Source of the DNA: Dryocosmus kuriphilus
Lineage: Eukaryota; Arthropoda; Insecta; Hymenoptera; Cynipidae
Length of the DNA: 64,000 nt
Direction: 5' to 3'
NCBI GenBank assembly: GCA_038277395.1
Contig: CM076192.1
Span: forward strand, 54,793,119 to 54,857,118
Shown here: piece after piece, positions 57,150 through 64,000 of the stretch
Position numbering within the stretch: position 1 is the first letter of the stretch
How the letters are laid out: each line of letters opens with the position of its first letter
The notes under the pieces: generated by a model
The model's database searches: none
The model's input: only the letters and a program-made list of their open reading frames with translations
Told to the model about the DNA's origin: nothing
Position numbers and translations under genes: made by a program

Positions 57150-57725
57150 GTGAGCAATATGGTGTTAAATATTTTGTTACGTGAAGTGGGAATGAAGTTT
57201 AAGGTGATTGAAACTGGAGGAGAAGGAAATTGTCTCTTTTCTTCTTTAGCGGCTGGATTGAAAAAAGATAATCATCGTATCATTCGCAAGGAAATTGTTA
57301 ATCACAAATCGTCGGTGAAAAATTGGCCCTGATACAAATTGTGGGCCAAGTATGATTATCAAATTTGTACCTGCTTAGAGTACACCTCAAAAATGAGACG
57401 TCTTGGAGAAAGTGGTACTTCGCTTGAATGCGGCGGAGCTTCAGAATTATACAAACATAAAATCAACATAGTCAGAGTATTTAATAATGACAATTATTTT
57501 ATACAAGCTTTCGGCAATGATGCAGAATACTCTACAATCTGGCTTTTATTTACTGGTGAGGACAGCTCAAATGAACACTTTCAGCTTTTAGAACCTGCAG
57601 ATGATGTACTTTCAGATTTCAAGGAGTTTCGAAATGCAGTGGAATCATCGGATCCGATTACTTTTAATGATTGCGAAAATTCTTTAATTCAGAAAGAAGA
57701 TAGTGATGCTCTTAAAAAAAAATGA
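57150..57725 (+). pseudogene. OTU-type cysteine protease domain, one in-frame stop
   Basis: One frame gives 'KVIETGGEGNCLFSSLAAGL', which matches the OTU signature with the catalytic Cys in GNC. After an in-frame TGA at 57330-57332 the same frame continues through 'YKHKINIVRVFNNDNYFIQAF' to 'SNEHFQLLEPADD', whose His fits the OTU catalytic His. OTU proteases remove ubiquitin; related domains also occur in large mobile elements. The usual Asp near the Cys is Glu here (GEGNC). The frame ends at 57723 after an A run, and an acidic tail (SEN/EE) can be read in the next frame. A dead copy or an allele with a nonsense mutation. Confidence 0.65.
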
Positions 57726-58134
57726 AAACAGTTATCTATACAGTGATTTAGGAAGTGAAAATTGTGATAACAGCATTGAGGAGTAGAGCGAGGAAATTGC
57801 AATGAGTTGTGAAAAGTGCGATGGAGATACAGAAAGATTAGATTACCAAAGATATTTATTAATCAATATATTGATACATAGTTTCATACATTAAGAAGTG
57901 GTTTGTAGTATTTATCCTTGTTCGGAATCGGCCTACTTAAATTTATTTGACAAAATGGTTGTGGTAATTTTTCTCGTTTGTATGTATATTAAAATATATT
58001 GTGATCATTATATATCAGGCAAAAATCTTACAAAAACCTGTTTAAAACGCATAAGGTATTGTTCTAGCTAACCTAGGACTGTACACTATTATTTACATAT
58101 TTACAGGAGGTTGGACTCGTGTCCAGCGTAATTT
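57726..58134. other. Non-coding stretch
   Basis: No gene supported. Its last part is probably the 3' UTR of the minus-strand element. Confidence 0.4.
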
Positions 58135-60809
58135 TCAATTAAGAAGAATATGATGAGGTAGTTTATATTTAATTTTGAAATGAGCAGTATCTTGATTAAT
58201 TAATGGGATGTATTTAATTATGTCTATATTGTTCAATTTCTTTCCATACCATTATAAACTTGTTTCTTAATAGTGCTAATATTGTATTTATTGTGAAGTT
58301 CTCTAATCGCTTTGGTGCTATCTATCATTTTGAGAAGTTTATTTTGAACTGTTTGTATTTTCTTATAATTTGATTCGCAAGTATTACTCCAGATAGGAGC
58401 AGAGTATAATATGATTGGTCTGATAACAGTTTTCATCAATATTAATTTATTTTTGGGACTTAGACCACTATTTTTACAGAGCAATGGATACAACATGCCT
58501 ATAGCTTTGTATCCTAATTTACACGCTTCTTTAACATGAGCACTAAAGGTGAGAGTTGTTTCTAAGTATTGTCCAAGATATTTGACTACTTTTTTATATC
58601 CAAAATTTCTTTTCCATACATATAGAGGGGCGCAGGTTTCTCTTTAAATCGTTTTTTTGGTGAAAATTATCAGTTCGGTCTTATGTACGTTTATTTTAGT
58701 TTTCCATTTGGCGTAATATTCTTCTAATTTAGTCGTGCGTCTTTTTAAATAACGAATCGACATATTTCTGTTTAATGAAGTCTCTGTAATGGCGGTGTTG
58801 TCCGCGAACATTGCTTTTTCTGTATTTTCGGAAGATGGAATGTCATTGATAAAATAAATAAAGTAGCGCGGGCCAAGAATAGATCCCTGGGGTACCCCAG
58901 CGTCCACATTAAAATCGTCAGAGTAACTATTATTAACCTGAACCTGGAATTTTCTATTTTTTAAGTAACTTATCGTAATTTTAATTATATATATAGAAAT
59001 ATACAATTTTCTTAACTTATATATGAGACCCTTGTGCCACACCGTGTCGAAGGCCTTTTCTATATCTAATAGTAAGAGCGCAGTACATTTATTTTCATTA
59101 TAGTTAGTGCTAATGCAATTTGTTAGTCTCAAGAGTTGATGAACCGTACTGTGACCTTGTCTGAATCCAAATTGTTCAGGGATTATTTGTTTAAATGTTT
59201 TCTCTTGGTCGAGAAGTCTGTTGTGAATCATTTTTTCAAATATTTTACTTAAGGTTGGTAGTAGGCTGATTGGTCGGTAGCTCTGAGGGAAAAGTTTGCT
59301 TTTATTTGCTTTATGAATTGGAAGCACTATTGCCTTTTTCCATGCAGTTGGAAAATACGAAAGTTTCAAGCATGCATTGAATAGATGACTGATAAGAATT
59401 ATTATTTTTTTAGGTAGGTTTTTAAGGACTCTATTTGTTACATTATCATATCCCGGAGCTTTTTTAGATTTTGTTCTTTGAATCGCTATTTTGACTTCAT
59501 TTGGGGTGACTAACTCTATAGTAGCAGGATCAAACTCAGAGCCATCGATCTCATCATACCATTCATTAATTACTTTTTCAGTGTAGTCATCACTCATGTC
59601 TGTCGTCATTCTATGCACTTTTTCATATTGGGATGCAAGGACGTTGGCTTTATCTTTGTCTTTAAATACTATCCCTTGTGAGCCGTGAAGTACTGGAATT
59701 ATGCTAGAGCTATTTTTTTTTTAGGGACTTTGTTATTTTCCACTGGGAATTGTCCTTTATTTCTAATTTTGAAAGTTTTACAGACCATTTATTGTTTCTA
59801 TGTTCCTTTAGATCTTTATTAATTAATTTAGTGAATCTATTTGTGAGTTTCTTGAAAATAGGTTTCCTGCATTTTTGCCATTCTTTATTCAATTTATTTC
59901 ATTCATGCATTAGTTGTCTGATATGCGGGGGCGTTTTTACTTTAATCTCAAAGGGTGGGGCTATCGGGATATTTCCAGGTATTGCATCATTGACAACTTG
60001 TGTGAGGTTACTAATGGTTTCATCAATATCTTTTTTGGTTTCAAATTTATGTTGTATTTTAATCCTAGAGTTGACATTTTCCCTGAATCCCTCCCAGTTA
60101 GCTAATTTATAATTAAGAAATGTTTTACGCGAAACTTGTACGTCTTTAGAGCTATTTAGTTCAATTATTACAGGGTTGTGATTGGAGTAGAGATCATTTA
60201 TAGTTTGTACACTTTCTATGTTTTTTACGTTTTTTATGAGGGTTATGTCTACTGTGCTGGGTCGAGCTGAGTAATTGCAAGGGTACATGGTGTGCCCATC
60301 TGGGCATTCAAGATTATAGGGATTTTTCCCCAGGTATTTATAAAGTGTATTTCCATTTTTGTTATTAATAGGACAATTCCAGAAAGTGTATTTAGAGTTA
60401 AGATCGCCGGCAAATATTACTTTTCTACCCACTGCAAAAAGTTTATCAAGATCTGCATTTATTAGTGTCCTTTGTGGCGGCAAATATACAGCTATTATTT
60501 TCAGGTTGTTTTTTAATTGGATTCCTACTGCTTCTACATTTTCAGTGTTTAAGTCTATTTTATGATATTGTATATCTTTCCTAATTATTACTGTTACACC
60601 TCCCCAGCAGCTGTGTTACCCTCCCTATCTTTCCTAACTATATTATAACCATTTATTTTACATTTGAAATTATTTTTGAACTTTGTTTCGCTAATTAGCG
60701 TAATATCAATACTCCGATTATGTAAATATGAAGTTAATTCTAAAATGTTCTCTTTGAGCCCATTTGCATTCCAATATGAAATAAGCAATTTGTCTAGTCT
60801 ATTTTTCAT
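58135..60809 (-). pseudogene. ORF2 endonuclease-reverse transcriptase, broken
   Basis: Start 'MKNRLDKLLISYWNANGLKE' at 60809. Endonuclease motifs 'LISETKFKNN' and 'AAGE/GGV' (frame break at about 60595), 'IFAGDLNSKYTFWNC' (about 60420) and 'LYSNHNPVIIEL' (about 60190). RT motifs: 'KKAPGYDNVTNRVLKNLP' (59465), 'YRPISLLPTLSKIFEK', 'QFGFRQGHSTVHQLLRL', 'LLDIEKAFDTVWHKGLIYKL', 'DAGVPQGSILGPRYF', 'AMFADNTAITE' and the C-terminal region to 58135. In the catalytic motif the second Asp of FADD is Asn (FADN, about 58815), which would abolish polymerase activity even without the frame breaks at about 59890, 59620-59710 and 58500-58640. Confidence 0.83.
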
Positions 60810-62274
60810 TTGTCTCATGTCCAAGGTCCGGTTCATACTCTAAGAGATATTCAGTCATTATTTGAAATCTATCTAACTTATTTTTACAGTTTACTAATTT
60901 GCTATTGATATTTTTTAAAATTTCGAGAAAATTACTAAGGTCTATTAATTGATGCATTTTGTGGAGTTCATCATTTATACTACTCACTAGTCTTGCTGAT
61001 GGTGTCTGTTGCTGGATTCCTGCTGGTTGGCTTCCTGATCCTTGGCGACTGATCCATGGGTTTTGAGCAGCTTGTGCTCTCGTTGGTGGTAGAAGTGGAA
61101 ATTTGGCAGATGAATTGTTCGGTACTAGTCTAGTTGATGGCTGTAGCTGCGAATTCCTCTGGGCTCTCCTCAGCTGTATTTTGTTGACGTGCTCTATGTA
61201 TTTAGGGCACTTGCGATAGTTGGCCGTGTGATCTCCCTTGCAGTTGACGCAGGCAGGTTTTTCTTCTTCATCTTTCTTGCAATCCTGTGTGAGATGTTCC
61301 CCAGTGCATTTTACGCACTTGGGGGAGTGATTGCAGTGGGCAGTTCCATGTCCAAACTGCTGGCATCGGTGGCACTGGATCGTCTCGGACGGATTCCTAT
61401 ACCTCTCCATTCTTATTTTAACGTTGAGGACATATTGGATTCTGAGAATCTTTCCAATTTGCGTAGTTGGACTCACCGTGATCAGGTAGAATGGATGTCG
61501 CTGATTGCTGTTCTTTTTCTGTCCCATTTTTATGCAATTTATGACTGGAACTTCCTGTTCCTTGAGGTCCTCCATGATGTCATTGGTTGCGAAGTCTGGT
61601 AGTCCTTTTTATCACAATTTTTAAAGGCTTCTCTCCCTTTGCCGCGAAGGTGTGGAAATTTAAGTTGGATTCGGTGAAGATTTTTATTAATGTGGAGTGA
61701 TCTTCGTCCATTTGGGGTTTGAAGTATATCCTTGACTATTAAGTTTAATCCTTGATGCGGGCTTCATTTTCAGATTTAGCTGGGTAATCAGGGCGCGCAG
61801 GTTTGCTATTGTTGAGGTTACCACTATTGGTGGTGGAAGCCTAGGCTTTCTGATTTTCTGTTCGTAGTCTGAATCGTTGCTGTCTGTTTCTTGGTGGTCC
61901 ATGTCTTCGTGATTTTTGTCATCAGGATTTTGGTCAATCTGCTCAAGCGAGCTATATCTGTTGTGAGTAGATACGGGTAATGAATGCGGAGCTGGTGTGG
62001 TCTTTTGCAGGATTTTGCTTTCCGATGTTGTTAGAGACTCCCTCTTCCTGTGCATGCTTCTCCTCACAGCTAATTCCCAGTCTGGTTCTGGGTTCGTCGT
62101 GCTCATTGTGCTGATATTCGCGGCCAGCTGGCCGCCAAGGACTTCTATTGTTGACGCGGGCAGAGCACCGCCACCCGTGGCGAGAGTGGAGTGCGCGCCA
62201 AACACCTTCACTCCACTTGTTTTCAATTGAGCACTATTCTTTGCGCTATCACTTTTAACGGGAGCGCGCCACAC
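60799..62274 (-). pseudogene. ORF1 gag-like protein, broken
   Basis: The first part (62274-61687) is polar, with 'DWELAVRRSMHRKRESL' and 'IRKPRLPPPIVVTSTIANLR', equivalent to the 'KKGRPPPIILEQTVEDF' region of the 18-kb ORF1. A frame break between 61690 and 61575 falls in the PRE_C2HC region. The second part (61575-60799) has 'LITVSPTTQIGKILRIQYVL' and three CCHC knuckles: 'CHRCQQFGHGTAHC', 'CVKCTGEHLTQDC' and 'CVNCKGDHTANYRKC' (about 61375-61210). A helical C-terminus follows. RNA-binding role by family. Confidence 0.82.
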
Positions 62275-62314
62275 GCCTTCTCCCGTGCACAGCCGACGCG
62301 CGCCAAATACCTTC
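62193..62314 (-). promoter_or_regulatory. Three GAAGGYRTKTGGCGCGC motifs in the element leader
   Basis: Copies at 62298-62314, 62264-62280 and 62193-62209, read on the minus strand. Two more copies are in the leader of the 18-kb element (18178-18194 and 18222-18237). A regulatory role is inferred from position and from conservation in different reading frames. Confidence 0.5.
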
Positions 62315-62399
62315 GCCGCTGTGTTAATAGGATTGTAAGAGATCTCCGTACTTCAATACTGTAGCGAAGCTCGAAAGCGAATGATCAGAATGACATCAA

Positions 62400-63715
62400 C
62401 GCTAAACGCAGAATGCTTTGATAAAAACTAGAAACAAATTAAGAAATATGAGTCAGAGATTCTATAGCGATGAAATTCGGAAAATCAAAAATAAATTAAA
62501 AAATACTATTAACAGAAAAATTGCAAAACGTGATAATACTAATTGGGGTAATAAGGTTAATGGTCTAAACACTAAAGATAATTCAATTTGGAAAATGACA
62601 AAATGTTTCTAAAAAACTCGCATAAACGTCATACCTGCGTTGAGGGATGAGAACGGGCTTGTTTATAATGACTTTCATACATCAAACTTATTAGCTACGC
62701 TTTACGAAAGGGTATATTGTATGACATCCGACGTGGGAGACACTGTCACTGAGGATCTTGCCAATGCTAAATGGCACGAACTGGCCAATCAGGAAATAAA
62801 TTCAGACGACATCGACCTTACCTCCCCTAAAGAAATCAAGAAAATTATGAAAGGAATGAGACCCAGAAAAGCACCGGGTTTAGATGACATTCAGAATATT
62901 GTGTTGAAGAACTTACCTAAAAAAGTTATTGTGCAGCTTACATACATCTTTAATGCTGCACTAAGACATTCATATTTTCCAGAAAACTGGAAAGTTGCAA
63001 ATATTCTGCCATTTCACAAAGCAAGGAAAGACTATCAGTTAACTGCTTGTTACAGGCCCATTAGTCTTTTACCCACTATCAGTAAGGTATTTGAGAAAGT
63101 AATTTACAAATAATAACTAACTTTGAAATTAAGAACAAAATTCTGATCCCCGAACAATTTGGTTTTAGAAATAACAAAAGCACTTTGCATCAACTCCTCA
63201 GGCTAACAAATCTCATCAGCATTAATTTAAACAAAAATAAATCAACTGCCTTAGCTCTCCTTGACCTTGAAAAGGCATTTAATACCATCTGGTACGAAGG
63301 GCCCATCTTAAAATTATCAATGGGCAACTTTTCAATTTACATTCTTAAAATTTTGCAAAGTTACCTCAAAGATAGGAAATTCGTTGTCACGGTCAAAGGC
63401 GCAAAATCTAACGGACGTAAGGTGGCAGCGGGGGTCCCCCAGGGATCAATACTGGGCCCGGTGCTTTTCATCTACTACACAAATGATATCCCACAATGAT
63501 ATACAAAAAGTAGTTCCCTCAGACAGCATTCCGCGAATCCTACTATTTGCCGATGACACTGCGGCCTTCGCTTCCTCTTTTAGTAAAAGGCTTACAGTCA
63601 CAAAGCTGCAACAATATGTGAAGTCATTGCTTGAATTTTCTCATAGATGGAAACTGAAAGTAAACATCAATAAAATAGAATTGATTATTTTTATAAAATC
63701 AAACAACAAAGAAAA
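62400..63715 (+). pseudogene. Jockey-type ORF2 fragment (linker and RT), truncated at both ends
   Basis: Begins in the linker ('LNTKDNSIWKMTKCF', to 62612). It continues 'ALRDENGLVYNDFHTSNLLA' and 'MRPRKAPGLDDIQNIVLKNL' (62865), then RT: 'YRPISLLPTISKVFEKV' (63053), 'QFGFRNNKSTLHQLLRL' (in another frame), 'LLDLEKAFNTIWYEGPIL', 'AAGVPQGSILGPVLF' (63426) and 'ILLFADDTAAFASSFSKR' (63538). It stops after 'NKIELIIFIKSNNKEK' at about 63715, where unrelated sequence begins. Frame breaks at about 62612, 63113-63130 and 63495. The FADD motif is kept; 'FNTIW' replaces the usual FDTVW, losing the first catalytic Asp. Confidence 0.82.
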
Positions 63716-64000
63716 GGTAGCCAGGCAACACAAAAAGTTTCGTCAAGCTTTCCCGAAACTGGCAATGCGAGTTTCGGAATATTGCATTGAGAGATTAGAG
63801 CAAGATTCGTGCAACACAGAAAATGTCCGCTTGCTTGGTAATATTACCAATGAATGTTGAGGGAAGATTTGCTTTGCGATCTTCAAGCAATATTCAGGAA
63901 ATATTCCAGAAAGGTACTTGGTAAATGTTATTATTTTTGAGTTTTTAAACAATTTTGGAAAACAAATATTTTTCGACACATATGCTCAAAAATATTTTGG
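63716..64000. repeat. Short repeat rich in AATATT words
   Basis: Starts GCCAGGCAACAC right where the RT sequence stops and contains GGTAATATTACC, GGAAATATTCC, GGAATATTGC and GCAATATTCAGG (63778-63912). It may be another palindromic-word element inserted in the retroelement. Its right end is unclear; the last about 80 bp shows nothing. Confidence 0.35.

Larger units (their letters stand above)
58135..62340 (-). mobile_element. Jockey-type non-LTR retrotransposon, nearly full length, decayed
   Basis: On the minus strand: leader with three GAAGGYRTKTGGCGCGC motifs (62314-62193), ORF1 (about 62274-60799), ORF2 (60809-58135). ORF2 begins 11 nt inside ORF1 (ATGAAAAATAG). Several frame breaks in both. 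Its 5' end lies head to head with the plus-strand fragment at about 62400. Confidence 0.83.

Overview
This window looks like nuclear DNA of an insect. It is AT-rich and carries replication-dependent histone genes with metazoan 3' stem-loops, together with many decayed non-LTR retrotransposons and DNA-transposon remnants. A hymenopteran would fit the repeat content, but that is an inference; no single-copy gene seen here fixes the species. Host genes I can support are a linker histone H1 at 8.8 kb, which carries two frame breaks, and an intact divergent H2A/H2B pair at 31.4-32.5 kb. There is also a possible spliced Ser/Arg-rich gene fragment at 27.3-28.2 kb and a broken OTU-type protease gene at 57.2-57.7 kb.

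Layout. 0-5.4 kb: a CR1-like reverse transcriptase (RT) tail ending in (TAAA)n, an opposed Jockey-type RT scrap, a tRNA-derived SINE head, a decayed TTGAAATCC-type short repeat and a 0.66-kb foldback element. 5.5-8.7 kb: a Jockey-type element on the minus strand, 5'-truncated about 145 bp upstream of H1. 10.4-14.4 kb: a second, nearly full-length minus-strand Jockey-type element, next to a perfect 0.67-kb inverted repeat built from the palindromic word TAGGATCCTA. 18.0-22.6 kb: the best-preserved Jockey-type element (plus strand, two overlapping ORFs, poly(A), candidate target-site duplication). 23.1-26.6 kb: a 3.5-kb foldback element whose arms contain about 152-bp tandem repeats. 28.6-29.4 kb and 34.3-37.0 kb: two decayed hAT-type transposases, the second interrupted by a hAT MITE with a perfect 8-bp target-site duplication (TSD). 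38.3-52.0 kb: a direct tandem duplication with a unit of about 6.88 kb. Each unit holds a dead APE/RT retrotransposon (element X) into which a 1.4-kb Jockey-type fragment (element Y) had already inserted. 52.7-55.2 kb and 58.1-62.3 kb: two further minus-strand Jockey-type elements. 62.4-63.7 kb: a plus-strand Jockey-type fragment, head to head with the previous one.

How the parts relate. Most coding capacity is retrotransposon: ORF1 proteins with a PRE_C2HC region and three CCHC knuckles, and ORF2 proteins with an APE-type endonuclease plus RT. In four Jockey-type copies the ORF2 start codon lies inside the last codons of ORF1 (overlaps of 8-17 nt), which suggests coupled translation. The most unusual signals are these: (i) an exact 20-bp match between the H1 leader and the 5' leader of the 18-kb element; (ii) a 17-bp motif, GAAGGYRTKTGGCGCGC, repeated in the 5' regions of two different Jockey-type copies and read in different frames; (iii) a set of short non-autonomous repeats, each built from its own palindromic word (TAGGATCCTA, GACGTC, GGTACGTACC, AACCGGTT, possibly AATATT); and (iv) the large foldback element with subterminal tandem repeats.
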